DNA from: an uncultured Clostridia bacterium
Lineage (GTDB): Bacteria; Bacillota; Clostridia; Peptostreptococcales; Anaerovoracaceae
DNA: 64,000 bases
Assembly: GCA_938046095.1 (NCBI GenBank)
Contig: CALIXS010000018.1
Span: forward strand, 1-64,000
Direction: 5' to 3'
Position numbers and translations under genes: made by a program. The notes below the pieces were generated by a model. It ran no database searches, was not told the DNA's origin, and was given only the letters and a program-made list of their open reading frames with translations. Of the stretch, positions 25,496 to 34,554 are shown one piece after another (positions within the stretch are counted from its first letter, which is position 1; every line of letters begins with the position of its first letter).

Positions 25496-26761
25496 ATGGA
25501 ACAGATTCGGAGCGACAAATTCAGTCCTGAAGAGGTCGTCGGGCTACTGCGCAGTCTGGTCTCCGTCAAAAGCCATTATTTCCATGAAGATGACATAATG
25601 GAGTTTGTGAACGGCTGGCTCACGGATAACGGGCTGCCCGCACGTATTCATGAATATTACGAGGAGAAGGAAACGCACTTCAACGGCAAAAATGTCATAG
25701 GCGAAATCGACGGCGGCCGCCCCGGTCCTGTAATTTACCTCAACTGTCACCTCGATACGGTCAACCTTTGCGAAGGCTGGACTCTTCCTCCTTATGAGGG
25801 AGTCGTCAGGGACGGCTATATGTACGGTGTCGGAGCGCTCGACATGAAAGCCGGCTGCTGCTGTACCATGCTGGCTCTCGCCGCATTTTACAGGGAATTC
25901 GGCGACAGCTTCAGGGGCAGGATCATATATAATTTCGTTTCCGATGAAGAAGGTCCTTACGGTCTCGGAACGACAGCGATAATACTCGACAATATAAGCA
26001 ATATAGCAGGCGGAATGCAGACGAGCGGTGTCCGGGGCGCCTACCAAAACGGCGGCGCGGATTTTGCTATCATCACGGAGCCCTCAGCCGGATTCACGGG
26101 CGGCGCGCACCCGTGCCTTGCACTGGGTGCGAAGGGCGGATATAATTATCGGATACGCCTGCGCGGGCGCTCTGCGCACGCGGCGACGCCCGAGCTCGGG
26201 ATCAACGCTTTGACTGAAGCGGGAAAGATCATGACCGAGATAGAGAATATGGCCGTCGTGACAGACAAAAAGTTAGGCAGTTCAACGCCTTGCGTAATAA
26301 ATCTCATCATGAACGGCAATGCGTGCAGCGTACCGGATGATGTGGCAGTAGAAGTTTTCCACCACACCGTCAGAGGTGAAACGCCGGAAAAAATCCGTGC
26401 AAGCATAGAGAAGGCCGTCAGAAAAGCCGGCATCAGATGTTCTTACGAAATAAGCTTCCGTCAATCGCCTGCCGAGGGTTTTGACGGCGGATTTATGCCT
26501 TATTGCACAGATGAAAACGATCCTTACGTGCAAACGCTTTCACAGGCGATAGCCGAAGTCTGCGGCAGGAAGCCTTCATATACGTATTTTCAGAGCATCG
26601 GCGATTTCAATCACATCGGCGGCAAGCTCGGGATCCCTACGGTGCTCTTCGGGCCCGACGGCGACAACTTTCACTCGTACGACGAGCGCGTCAGGATCAA
26701 ATCAGTATGTGAAATAGCGGAGTCTATCTTCGAATTTCTAAAAAAAACAAATAAAATGTAA
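25496..26761 (+). CDS. M20 metallopeptidase, ArgE/DapE/CPG2-like
   Basis: A 421-residue enzyme of the classical M20 amidohydrolase/exopeptidase group. Metal and catalytic motifs: NCHLDTVN (about 80-87), YGVGALDMKAG (about 108-118), SDEEGPYG (about 146-153), ITEPSAG (about 189), and a dimerisation domain with GRSAHAATPELGINA. Members remove acyl or peptide groups from amino acids using two zinc ions. It starts 4 nt after the first gene. It differs from its two RocB-like neighbours in length and domain layout, so the operon encodes two M20 types. Confidence 0.9.
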   Translation: MEQIRSDKFSPEEVVGLLRSLVSVKSHYFHEDDIMEFVNGWLTDNGLPARIHEYYEEKETHFNGKNVIGEIDGGRPGPVIYLNCHLDTVNLCEGWTLPPYEGVVRDGYMYGVGALDMKAGCCCTMLALAAFYREFGDSFRGRIIYNFVSDEEGPYGLGTTAIILDNISNIAGGMQTSGVRGAYQNGGADFAIITEPSAGFTGGAHPCLALGAKGGYNYRIRLRGRSAHAATPELGINALTEAGKIMTEIENMAVVTDKKLGSSTPCVINLIMNGNACSVPDDVAVEVFHHTVRGETPEKIRASIEKAVRKAGIRCSYEISFRQSPAEGFDGGFMPYCTDENDPYVQTLSQAIAEVCGRKPSYTYFQSIGDFNHIGGKLGIPTVLFGPDGDNFHSYDERVRIKSVCEIAESIFEFLKKTNKM

Positions 26762-26776
26762 AGGGAGGACTGCAAC

Positions 26777-28438
26777 ATGAAACCCGAGGTAAACAAAAGG
26801 ATTGAGCAGATCGCACTCGATTTTGTTTCTCAGCAAAGCGTAGTCGATACTCCGGATGAAGTCAAAATGGCAGACAAGGTCTACAAGACCATATCCGAAA
26901 TCGACTATTGGAAGAAAAATCCGGACAAACTCCGTTTTGTTCCCGTCAAAGGCGACCTTTTAGGAAGAAAGATCGTCGTTGCCGAACTGAACGGCGAAAA
27001 GGCTCCGTCGGACAAGACCGTCGTTATGATCGGACACTTCGATACGGTCGGCATTTCCGATTACGGCGCGAATGCGCAGTATTCGACTCAGCCGGAGATC
27101 CTCATCAAAAAATTGGCCGAGCTCAGGCTTTCACCTGAAGTCAGGAAGGATCTCGAGTCGGGCAAATACATGTTCGGACGCGGGCTCTTCGATATGAAGT
27201 CCGGCGATGCGATAATAATCGCCATCATGGAGGAAATCTCCAAGGATATCGAAAGCTTTGAGGGCAACATCATCTACGCTGCCGTCTGCGATGAAGAGGG
27301 CAATTCCGGCGGAATGCTCAACTTCGTTCCCGACCTCATAGAGCTCAAAAAGAAAAAGGGCTACGACTATCTTGCAATGATAGACACGGACTATATGGCT
27401 CCGGCATATCCGGGCGACCCGCTCAAATACATATATGTCGGAACGGTCGGCAAAATAATGCCTACATTCTATATAGTCGGCAAGGAAACACACGTAGGAG
27501 AGTCATTTGACGGCATCGACCCTAATCAGATCGCCTCGGCGATAACTGCGCGCGTCAACCTCAATACAGAGTTTAGCGATTTTGTTGACGGCGAACTCAC
27601 GCTCCCTCCTATCACGCTCAAACAGCGCGATCTCAAGACGGAATACTCGGTGCAGATCGCCAACAAAGCGATACTCATGTTCAATTACGCTACGCACAGT
27701 TCGACGCCGGATCAGGTTCTGAGCAAAATGAAAAACGCCGCTCAGGAATGCTTTGAACAGGTCGTAGACACTCTCAATGAACGTTACGCGAAATATTGCG
27801 AGATCGTTGGCCGCGAGTTCCGCAAACAGCCGTGGGTTGCAAGGACTATAACGTATGATGAGCTTTACAGCGCCGTCAGTGCCGAGGTTGCCGATCTCGA
27901 CGCGAAGGTAGACGCCTATATACAGGAGCTAAAGCAGGATAAGACTATCGACGTAAGAGACAAATCGCTCAAAATCGTCGACTTCGTCCGCGAACAGTGG
28001 TCCGACAAAGATCCTGTTATCGTAGTATATCTGACGCCGCCTTATTATCCGCACATCCAGGTAAAGGATTCGGAAACAAAGGGCAAAGCTCTGATCGACG
28101 CTGTTCAGGGAGCCATCGCTTCCGTCAAAGCCGATCCCGAGTTCGACTACACGCTCCTGGAGAAGAGGTTCCTGCCTTGCATCAGCGACCTCTCCTACGG
28201 CGCGGCGCCTAAGGATCCCGAAGTAGTAGCGAAGCTCAGGCAGAACATGCCTGGTTACGGTGAAGGCAAAATATACAGCCTGCCTATCGAACAGATGCAG
28301 GAGCTTGATCTTCCTGTTGTCGATATAGGTACCGTCGGCAAGGACGCTCACAAATTTACCGAAAGGATCGATACGAGGTTCACGTTCCAGTATACACCTG
28401 AGCTCGTATATCAGACGATTCTCAATCTGCTCAAATAG
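26777..28438 (+). CDS. M20 metallopeptidase, second RocB-like
   Basis: A 553-residue paralogue of the first operon gene in the same long RocB-like group: GHFDTVG (about 87-93), FGRGLFDMKSG (about 134-144), VCDEEGNSGG (about 172-181) and LTPPYYPHI in the C-terminal part. Metal ligands appear intact. Identity to the first copy looks modest, so this is an old duplication. ATG 26777 is preceded by AAAGGGAGG. The second conserved ligand region (MIDTDYMAP) differs from the NPEPAG of the first copy, which may reflect a different substrate. Confidence 0.88.
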   Translation: MKPEVNKRIEQIALDFVSQQSVVDTPDEVKMADKVYKTISEIDYWKKNPDKLRFVPVKGDLLGRKIVVAELNGEKAPSDKTVVMIGHFDTVGISDYGANAQYSTQPEILIKKLAELRLSPEVRKDLESGKYMFGRGLFDMKSGDAIIIAIMEEISKDIESFEGNIIYAAVCDEEGNSGGMLNFVPDLIELKKKKGYDYLAMIDTDYMAPAYPGDPLKYIYVGTVGKIMPTFYIVGKETHVGESFDGIDPNQIASAITARVNLNTEFSDFVDGELTLPPITLKQRDLKTEYSVQIANKAILMFNYATHSSTPDQVLSKMKNAAQECFEQVVDTLNERYAKYCEIVGREFRKQPWVARTITYDELYSAVSAEVADLDAKVDAYIQELKQDKTIDVRDKSLKIVDFVREQWSDKDPVIVVYLTPPYYPHIQVKDSETKGKALIDAVQGAIASVKADPEFDYTLLEKRFLPCISDLSYGAAPKDPEVVAKLRQNMPGYGEGKIYSLPIEQMQELDLPVVDIGTVGKDAHKFTERIDTRFTFQYTPELVYQTILNLLK

Positions 28439-28463
28439 AAATCGACAGGAAGGGGCATCAGAC

Positions 28464-30107
28464 ATGAAATCAAAGGCCGATAAACTTTTTATCAACGGAA
28501 AGATCTACACGATGGAATCTGAGGGCGACTGCAAGGAAGCCCTCGCCGTAAAGGACGGCATAATAACATTTGTCGGCAGCAATGTCGAAGCATCGGAAAC
28601 CGTAGAAGCCGCGGAAACGATCGATCTCGCCGGTAAAGCAATGCTTCCGGGACTCGTCGACTCACATCTTCATTTCTTTGCCTACTGCCAGACGCTAACG
28701 ACAGTAGATCTCGCCGGATGCAAATCCAAGGAAGAGATGATAGAAAGACTTAAGAAGAGAGCTGCCGAAACACCTGCAGGGCAATGGATCAAAGGTTCCA
28801 ATTTCGATGAGTCCAAATGGTATTCCGATACCGAACATCTGCCTACAAGACACGACCTTGACAAAGTATCTCCAGATCACCCCGTAATGATGAAAAGGGT
28901 CTGCCTTCACACGGCTGTCGCAAGCACCCGTGCTCTTGAAGCAGCCGGCATCGGCAAAGGCTACGACTACGGAGAAGGTGGGGTCGTCGAGCTTGAAGAG
29001 AACGGCATGCCCAACGGCATCCTTCGCGAACAGGCCACCAAGCTCTTCGACGAGCTGATCCCCGATTCCGCGAAAATCCCCGAGGTCAAGGCAAAGCTCA
29101 TGGAGCAGGCGATGGCCGAAGCCGCAAGCGACGGCCTCACCGGCATCCATACATACGCTGCCGATATATGGAAATACACGGAGGACTTTGACGATTATCT
29201 CAAGCTCGACCGCAAGGGCAGACTGCCGTTTCGCGTAACGATCTACCTCGATACTCTCTACACCAACCCTGCCGTAACGAGAAAAGGAATGGACGATCCG
29301 TACCGCAAAGTTCAGTACGGCGGCTACAAAATATTCTCCGACGGCTCGCTCGGCTCGAGGTCGGCCAAGCTGTTTGAACCGTATTCAGACGACCCGTCAA
29401 CCGACGGCATCCTCGTGCAGACTCAGGAGGAGCTCAACAGGAAAATGCTAAAGGCATATGAAATGGGGCTCCAGCCTGCGACGCACTGCATCGGTGACAA
29501 AGGGCTCGATTGTGTCCTCAAGGCTATAGAGTACACGCTCTCAAAATCGCGCGAGCACGGCATGACGCAGCGCGAACAGGCCGATCGCCTGCCGTTCCGC
29601 GTAATCCACGCTCAGATGGCAAGCCCCGCCATGATAGAACGCATGAAAAAGCTCCCTATTGTACTCGATATTCAGCCTACGTTCTACTGCACCGACATGC
29701 ACTGGATTGAAGACAGGGTCGGCAAAGATAGAGCGGCGCACAGTTATCAGTGGCAGACATATCTCGACAACGGCCTCATCCTGACGGGCGGCTCCGACTG
29801 TCCTGTCGAAAATTTCTCTCCCTGGACAGGCATCTATGCAGCGGTAACGCGCAAGGATACCGCCGGCCTGCCTGAGGGAGGCTCGCATCCGGAGGAGAAA
29901 ATTTCCGTATATGAGGCGGTCAAAATGTACTCAACCACGCCTCACATAGCCGTAGGACAGGAAACGGTCCTCGGAACGCTGACAGCCGGCAAGTTCGCCG
30001 ATCTCATCGTAACAGACCGCAACCCGTTCGATATTCCCGAGGACGACCTGATCAACGTCAGAGTTGAAAAGACATACCTTGCGGGTGAGGCGGTTTACAG
30101 CAGGTGA
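28464..30107 (+). CDS. YtcJ-like metal-dependent amidohydrolase
   Basis: A 547-residue amidohydrolase of the YtcJ group. It has the N-terminal beta-sandwich ADKLFINGKIYTME (about 4-17), PGLVDSHLHFFAY with the HxH metal site (about 61-73), the glycine-rich GGYKIFSDGSLGSRSAKL (about 289-306), THCIGD, VIHAQMASP and the late Asp in GGSDCPVE. Related proteins hydrolyse amides, and their natural substrates are mostly unknown. It lies 25 nt after the third peptidase with AGGAAGGGG before ATG, so it is in the same operon. Confidence 0.9.
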   Translation: MKSKADKLFINGKIYTMESEGDCKEALAVKDGIITFVGSNVEASETVEAAETIDLAGKAMLPGLVDSHLHFFAYCQTLTTVDLAGCKSKEEMIERLKKRAAETPAGQWIKGSNFDESKWYSDTEHLPTRHDLDKVSPDHPVMMKRVCLHTAVASTRALEAAGIGKGYDYGEGGVVELEENGMPNGILREQATKLFDELIPDSAKIPEVKAKLMEQAMAEAASDGLTGIHTYAADIWKYTEDFDDYLKLDRKGRLPFRVTIYLDTLYTNPAVTRKGMDDPYRKVQYGGYKIFSDGSLGSRSAKLFEPYSDDPSTDGILVQTQEELNRKMLKAYEMGLQPATHCIGDKGLDCVLKAIEYTLSKSREHGMTQREQADRLPFRVIHAQMASPAMIERMKKLPIVLDIQPTFYCTDMHWIEDRVGKDRAAHSYQWQTYLDNGLILTGGSDCPVENFSPWTGIYAAVTRKDTAGLPEGGSHPEEKISVYEAVKMYSTTPHIAVGQETVLGTLTAGKFADLIVTDRNPFDIPEDDLINVRVEKTYLAGEAVYSR

Positions 30108-30263
30108 CGGTATGTTAAATAGGGGCGCGTTGCTTTAAACTCAGCCTCCGTAAAATATTGCTCATTGCTTTGTGCTTGTGCTATTTGCTCAAGCGGAAAG
30201 TCGGTGATACAAAAGCATGTTGTTATATTCGTTATCATTTGATTATTAAGGAAGGAGAATAAT

Positions 30264-31679
30264 ATGGTTATCATTAACCTACTTCTTAAATTTGCCAACT
30301 GGTTCTGGCAGTGGCCGATCCTTGCCCTGTGTGGAGGCGGCGGACTTTATCTCGGCATAAGAACGGGCTTTATTCAGTTCCGTCATTTCGGTTATATCAT
30401 GAGCCAGACATTCGGCAAGATGTTCAGCAAAAGCTCAACGGGCGAAGGCAACGTATCACAGTTTGCTGCAGCCTGTACAGCCCTTGCATCATCAATAGGC
30501 GCATCAAACATAGTAGGTGTTCCTGTCGCTATCGCGCTCGGCGGTCCGGGCGCCGTATTCTGGATCATCATAATGGCCCTTATCGGCTGCGGCACAAAAT
30601 TCGTCGAGGTTACGGCAGGCCTTATGTACCGTGAGAAAAACGAAGCGGGCGAATGGGTCGGCGGTCCTTATTACTACTGCCGTCAGATAGGTAAAAAAGG
30701 ATCCGTACTTGCTAAGATCGGAGCTTTCTTCGGAACATTTTATGCAGTGCTTTTGGCTATCGAGCTCATTCCTTCGCTTGCAGCTCAGGCTACATCTGCC
30801 GCACAGCAGGGAGACCTTATGGGCGTTCCGCAGATAGTTATAGCTGTCATAACGGCTGTCATAGTTGTTATCGTCTGTATCGGCGGTGTAAAAAGAATCG
30901 GCGACGTATGCGACAAGCTCGTACCTATCATGGCTCTCGTATATCTGATCGGTGCCGTCATCATCATCCTTATGCACGTAAGCGCAGTTCCGGCTGCCAT
31001 CGGCATGATATTCAAGGACGCATGGACAGGAAAGGCTGCATTAGGCGGATTTGCGGGTGCTACGATGTCGCAGGCCCTTCGCTGGGGTATGGCCCGCGGC
31101 CTCTATTCCAATGAGGCCGGTTTCGGTACTTCCCCGCAGGGACACGCCGCGGCTAACGTAGATCATCCTGTAAGACAGGGCTTCTGGGGCGTGTTTGAGG
31201 TCTTCGTAGATACTATTATCGTCTGCATGTCGACCGCTCTCGTAATTCTTACAACGGGTGTTTACACCAAAGAAGGTATTCAACAGGGTGCTCTTGCTCA
31301 GGCAGCATTTCACGATAACTTCGGACAGTTCGGGAACTTTTTTGTAGGTATTTCCGTATTCCTGTTCGTACTTTCGACAATTATCGTATGCGCGTTCTAC
31401 GGCCAGAGACAGGCGGAGTTTCTGTTCGGCGTAAAATTCGGTAAGATTTGGATTTGGGTATATGTAATTTCTACTATCATAGGCGGGCTCGGCATCGATC
31501 TCGGTGTTATGTACTCGCTGACAGACGCATTCCTCGCCATGATTATCATCCCGAACGTCCTTGCTCTTTTCATACTTGTACCAAAGGTAAAAAGAGCTCA
31601 GAACGAATTTTTCAACACTCCCGGCAAATATTACCTTGCTGATATAGAGGCAAAGAAAGCAAAAAAGGCAGGCAACTAG
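30264..31679 (+). CDS. Alanine/glycine:cation symporter (AGCS family)
   Basis: A 471-residue membrane transporter with about 11 helices. Family markers: GLYLGIRTGFIQFRHFGY (about 27-44), ALASSIGASNIVGVP, GGPGAVFWIIIMA, the GGPYYY segment (about 134-139) and MARGLYSNEAGFGTSP (about 274-289). AGCS carriers import small amino acids, usually alanine or glycine, with Na+ or H+. GAAGGAG lies just before ATG 30264. It follows the peptidase/amidohydrolase genes after a 156-nt gap and probably imports a substrate for them, or moves a product, which is inference. Confidence 0.92.
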   Translation: MVIINLLLKFANWFWQWPILALCGGGGLYLGIRTGFIQFRHFGYIMSQTFGKMFSKSSTGEGNVSQFAAACTALASSIGASNIVGVPVAIALGGPGAVFWIIIMALIGCGTKFVEVTAGLMYREKNEAGEWVGGPYYYCRQIGKKGSVLAKIGAFFGTFYAVLLAIELIPSLAAQATSAAQQGDLMGVPQIVIAVITAVIVVIVCIGGVKRIGDVCDKLVPIMALVYLIGAVIIILMHVSAVPAAIGMIFKDAWTGKAALGGFAGATMSQALRWGMARGLYSNEAGFGTSPQGHAAANVDHPVRQGFWGVFEVFVDTIIVCMSTALVILTTGVYTKEGIQQGALAQAAFHDNFGQFGNFFVGISVFLFVLSTIIVCAFYGQRQAEFLFGVKFGKIWIWVYVISTIIGGLGIDLGVMYSLTDAFLAMIIIPNVLALFILVPKVKRAQNEFFNTPGKYYLADIEAKKAKKAGN

Positions 31680-31716
31680 AACAAAATGCTTTCCCCTGAT
31701 ATAACACATGCGCCGG

Positions 31717-31745
31717 CGGGGAGGGCGGAAGACCTGCCCTCCCCG
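31717..31745. terminator. Perfect 10-bp GC-rich hairpin after the symporter
   Basis: CGGGGAGGGC / GCCCTCCCCG around a 9-nt loop. No T-run follows on either strand, so it may be an mRNA end-protecting or attenuating stem rather than an intrinsic terminator. Confidence 0.5.
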
Positions 31746-31770
31746 TCAATAATCAAGGAGCTTTATCAGT

Positions 31771-32235
31771 ATGACTGTACTTAAAGGTATATTATTCGTA
31801 ATCTGCCTCTTCATGGGTATATTTTTCACCGTGTTCGTGCTGACGGCCGTTGAGGCGAAATCCCAGAAATTCCAAAACTTCGCAGGAAAAGTCTTCAAGC
31901 TGTTTTCCGACGTCGTCTGGCTCATCATAACGGTTTTGTTCGTATTTGCCATGTCCCTCATATTCCTATATCTCACCGACCTCGACTCGACGCGCTGCGG
32001 CATATTCGCAGGCCTCATCTCCGGCATACCCTTTTATTTCAAGGCGGGTCCCAACATCAACCGACAGGATATGGAAAAGGCGGCGCGCGACAACCCCATA
32101 GCGCCCAAGGGGATATTCAGCTTCCTCGCAGGTCCCGATATGGACGAGATCAAAGCCAAACGCGCCAAAGACAAAGCAAAAGCCGATCCGTACCAAAAGA
32201 GAAATAAGAGTGGCAAGGATAAAAAGAAAAAATAG
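31771..32235 (+). CDS. Two-helix membrane protein with basic tail, function unknown
   Basis: A 154-residue protein with an N-terminal helix (about 5-26), a second hydrophobic stretch (about 48-72) and a short third one (about 77-92), then a ~60-residue very basic C-terminal tail ending in KSGKDKKKK. I do not recognise a family. AAGGAG lies upstream of ATG 31771. It is between the symporter hairpin and a clear terminator and may be the last gene of that unit. Confidence 0.75.
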   Translation: MTVLKGILFVICLFMGIFFTVFVLTAVEAKSQKFQNFAGKVFKLFSDVVWLIITVLFVFAMSLIFLYLTDLDSTRCGIFAGLISGIPFYFKAGPNINRQDMEKAARDNPIAPKGIFSFLAGPDMDEIKAKRAKDKAKADPYQKRNKSGKDKKKK

Positions 32236-32241
32236 CTGAGC

Positions 32242-32271
32242 GGGCGTTTACATATTATCGCCCTTTTTTTA
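32242..32271 (+). terminator. Intrinsic terminator
   Basis: GGGCG / CGCCC stem with a 12-nt loop, followed by seven T residues. Confidence 0.7.
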
Positions 32272-32387
32272 TACCCGACCCGCACACGGTGTCCCTTTTT
32301 TGAGTATATATTCGTTATTATATACAGAAGCAGTTTATGAAGCATCTGCGGCGAAATGCCGCCTCGGGAAAGGGAGAGTGAGCTTTG

Positions 32388-33038
32388 ATGAAAAAAATCG
32401 TAATATCCGCACTCACCGTTTTTGTTGTGATCGTTCTTGCAGCCTGCGGGCGGGGCGGTGACGGTGAGACAAAGTCGGTCACGACTGAACCCGCGGGCTC
32501 TTCGGAGTCGTCGCAAAGCGAAAACGTACCCGATACACCTCTGTATGTCAGAATCAGGAGAACGCTTTATCAGGATACGGGCTACGTCAATTCACTTATC
32601 ACCTGCGGCACGATGGACGGACAGATCACATCGTCAGTAAGCAGCTCCGAGGTTCCGTCGCAGGACGATCAGTCCAATTTCGGAACCGGCTGCGAATATC
32701 AGCTCGAGGGTGACGATACCGTCGTCGTCCTGATAGGCGACAAGTATGAGATATTCAGGGACGTCACCTCCGATTTCACGACAATGCCCTCAGGTGTGGC
32801 ATGCTTTATCGGAAAAGTGAACAAAGCCTCAGGCAGCACCTTTTTGGTCACGTATGTCAAAATGCCCGAGGGCGTATTCTGGAGACCTCCTGCCGAGGGG
32901 GATTACTCGGTGACCGCGCGCGATGCCGATGAGAACATCAAAGCCGGTGACAGTGTGATTGTCTGGCACACGGGGGAGATAACGGGATATGATCCCGCGT
33001 GTATCGACGCTTACAGGATAGAAAAGTACGAGCGGTGA
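32388..33038 (+). CDS. Secreted lipoprotein, function unknown
   Basis: A 216-residue lipoprotein: MKKIVISALTVFVVIV is the signal helix and VLAAC the lipobox (Cys about 20), followed by a Ser/Glu-rich linker and a ~165-residue globular part with two spaced Cys residues (ITC and TGC). ATG 32388 is used; a TTG one codon earlier is possible. GGGAGAG lies about 8 nt upstream. No family is recognised. It stands alone after a terminator. Confidence 0.75.
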   Translation: MKKIVISALTVFVVIVLAACGRGGDGETKSVTTEPAGSSESSQSENVPDTPLYVRIRRTLYQDTGYVNSLITCGTMDGQITSSVSSSEVPSQDDQSNFGTGCEYQLEGDDTVVVLIGDKYEIFRDVTSDFTTMPSGVACFIGKVNKASGSTFLVTYVKMPEGVFWRPPAEGDYSVTARDADENIKAGDSVIVWHTGEITGYDPACIDAYRIEKYER

Positions 33039-33423
33039 GCCGTATGAGCAGGGGAATAGTTTCATACAAAAATTACCAAAAAATTTTTTTTCGATTTCAG
33101 TGTCACTTTTTGACACCCTCAAACGGTATATATATAAGAGTACAAATTAGACTTAACGGCGCCCTTGAAGATAAGCTGTTATGATACGCCTTGAATACTA
33201 TTCAGGCGGGGGATACAAGTTTCGTCTGACAAAAAAATATAATGTACTACAGAAAGTTCGATTTATTTGCGGCTGTTACTATTATCACAATACATTTTAA
33301 TATTTTCATAAAATTTAATATTGTTAATATATAATAATCTTTAAGTAGGGAGGTGAACCCAATGTACAGACTGTAAAAAGGTTTTCTATGTAAAGTATGT
33401 ATTGCGATTTATTTTAAGTAAAG
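33039..33423. other. AT-rich intergenic region with hairpins and a tiny leader frame
   Basis: Contains a GTGTCA / TGACAC hairpin (33101-33117), an imperfect CGCCT-GAAT / ATTC-AGGCG hairpin (33187-33208) and, from about 33190, a marked drop in GC. GGGAGGTGA (33348-33356) precedes a four-codon frame, ATG 33362 to TAA 33376. A TATAAT at 33330-33335 could be its promoter. No larger gene is seen. Confidence 0.45.
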
Positions 33424-33864
33424 ATGATAAAAATGGAAATATTAAAAATCAGACGAATTATCATAGCGGGTTTGCTAACTTCAATATTATTTTTCGTAGC
33501 GATAACGAGTTCATTTGCAGCGGATATGGAAGTTCCCATTGAAGAACAGGAAACCCCTCGGTACGAGGTTGTGTGTGGCGGATTGCCATTTCATAGAATG
33601 ATGTCTCACGGAGGTGGAATTGTATATTATGCTAATGGAACAACATATATAAACAGCGGCTGTGCTTGGGAATGCCGTAACTGCGGTTTGGTTATGGTTA
33701 CAGAAGGTGATATACTTCCTACCGGAACAATGAGTACAATTGGCAAGTATGCTATTGTATACCACCCTGAAAATCCCATCACAAATATAATAATTATTAT
33801 GCCTGCCGATTACTATGGATATACTAGTTCGAATTCTTTACAGGGGTTTAGATTTTTCGTATAA
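33424..33864 (+). CDS. Small secreted cysteine-containing protein, low GC
   Basis: A 146-residue protein with a cleavable signal peptide (about 1-33; hydrophobic IIIAGLLTSILFFVAITSSFA). The mature part has a pattern I associate with small secreted proteins of gut Clostridia: CGGLPFHRMMSHGGGIVYY (about 51-69) and SGCAWECRNCGLVMVTEGD (about 78-96), giving four to five Cys in all. No function is known to me. The DNA is clearly more AT-rich than its neighbours, and the ribosome site before ATG 33424 is weak (AAGTAAAG), with a stronger one serving a tiny upstream frame. Recent acquisition is likely. Confidence 0.7.
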   Translation: MIKMEILKIRRIIIAGLLTSILFFVAITSSFAADMEVPIEEQETPRYEVVCGGLPFHRMMSHGGGIVYYANGTTYINSGCAWECRNCGLVMVTEGDILPTGTMSTIGKYAIVYHPENPITNIIIIMPADYYGYTSSNSLQGFRFFV

Positions 33865-33897
33865 AGAACGACTGTCAATTGAAATGAAGTGAAACGT

Positions 33898-34413
33898 ATG
33901 AAACAGATCAGGATAATCGTAATGCTGCTCTGCGGGGCTTTGCTCCTCGGGCTCTGCGCCTGCGGCGGCGGTAAGAAAAAGAACACGGAGCTCATCAAGT
34001 CCTTTCTGACGGAGTATTACACGTTGAACAAGGACGACAGGTTCCGGTCATTTTCCGATGCCGTCGCGACCGACCCGAGCGACGCGGTGAAGCCGTTCAA
34101 GGAGTATTACGGTTATGCCGGCGACCTGACCGAAAAATTCCTTGACTATATGTTGTCCTCGCGCCTTTCGACAAAATACGACAGGCTGGCGCAGGAGAAA
34201 GGGCTTACCGTGACTGTGGAATCGGTTGAGCTTAAGGAAACCGGCGACGGCGAATATGAGTATACGTTAAAGCTGACGATGAACGACGGCAGCTCGTCAA
34301 AAGAATACGAAGCGCTCGGCAAGGTAAGGCTGAGCGATGACGACGAGCCGAAGATAAAGGAGCTCACGGTCAACTCGATCCGCGACGGTGACGGAAACAT
34401 ATTCGGAGCATAA
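33898..34413 (+). CDS. Small lipoprotein, function unknown
   Basis: A 171-residue lipoprotein with signal helix IRIIVMLLCGALLLGL and lipobox LCAC (Cys about 22), then a soluble domain of alpha followed by beta character (TVTVESVELKETGDGEYEYT, about 105-124) like small DUF4878/DUF5105-type lipoproteins, though I cannot assign it firmly. ATG 33898 has GAAGTGA upstream; a GTG at 33889 would add three residues. GC returns to the window average, unlike the preceding gene. Confidence 0.7.
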   Translation: MKQIRIIVMLLCGALLLGLCACGGGKKKNTELIKSFLTEYYTLNKDDRFRSFSDAVATDPSDAVKPFKEYYGYAGDLTEKFLDYMLSSRLSTKYDRLAQEKGLTVTVESVELKETGDGEYEYTLKLTMNDGSSSKEYEALGKVRLSDDDEPKIKELTVNSIRDGDGNIFGA

Positions 34414-34461
34414 AAGCTATACGCCGTGCGGACGACGATACATACAGCAGTGTGATGAAGC

Positions 34462-34510
34462 GATGCCATCGGGGCGATACGACAGTCCCGATGGCATCTT
34501 CGGCTTTTTG
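34462..34510 (+). terminator. Intrinsic terminator
   Basis: Stem GATGCCATCGGG / CCCGATGGCATC with a 13-nt loop; TTCGGCTTTTTG follows. Confidence 0.75.
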
Positions 34511-34524
34511 CCGTGCTCCGGTTA

Positions 34525-34533
34525 TGATATAAT
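34525..34533 (+). promoter_or_regulatory. Extended -10 box before the GNAT-M32 gene
   Basis: TGATATAAT (TGn plus TATAAT), 21 nt before ATG 34555; no clear -35. Confidence 0.55.
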
Positions 34534-34554
34534 CCCATTCAGGAGGATATGACA

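Noticed and set aside
23851..31679. Whether the M20 operon might be a CRISPR-, phage- or toxin-linked system
   Set aside because: No nuclease, phage, toxin or spacer features were seen; all genes match metabolic enzyme families.
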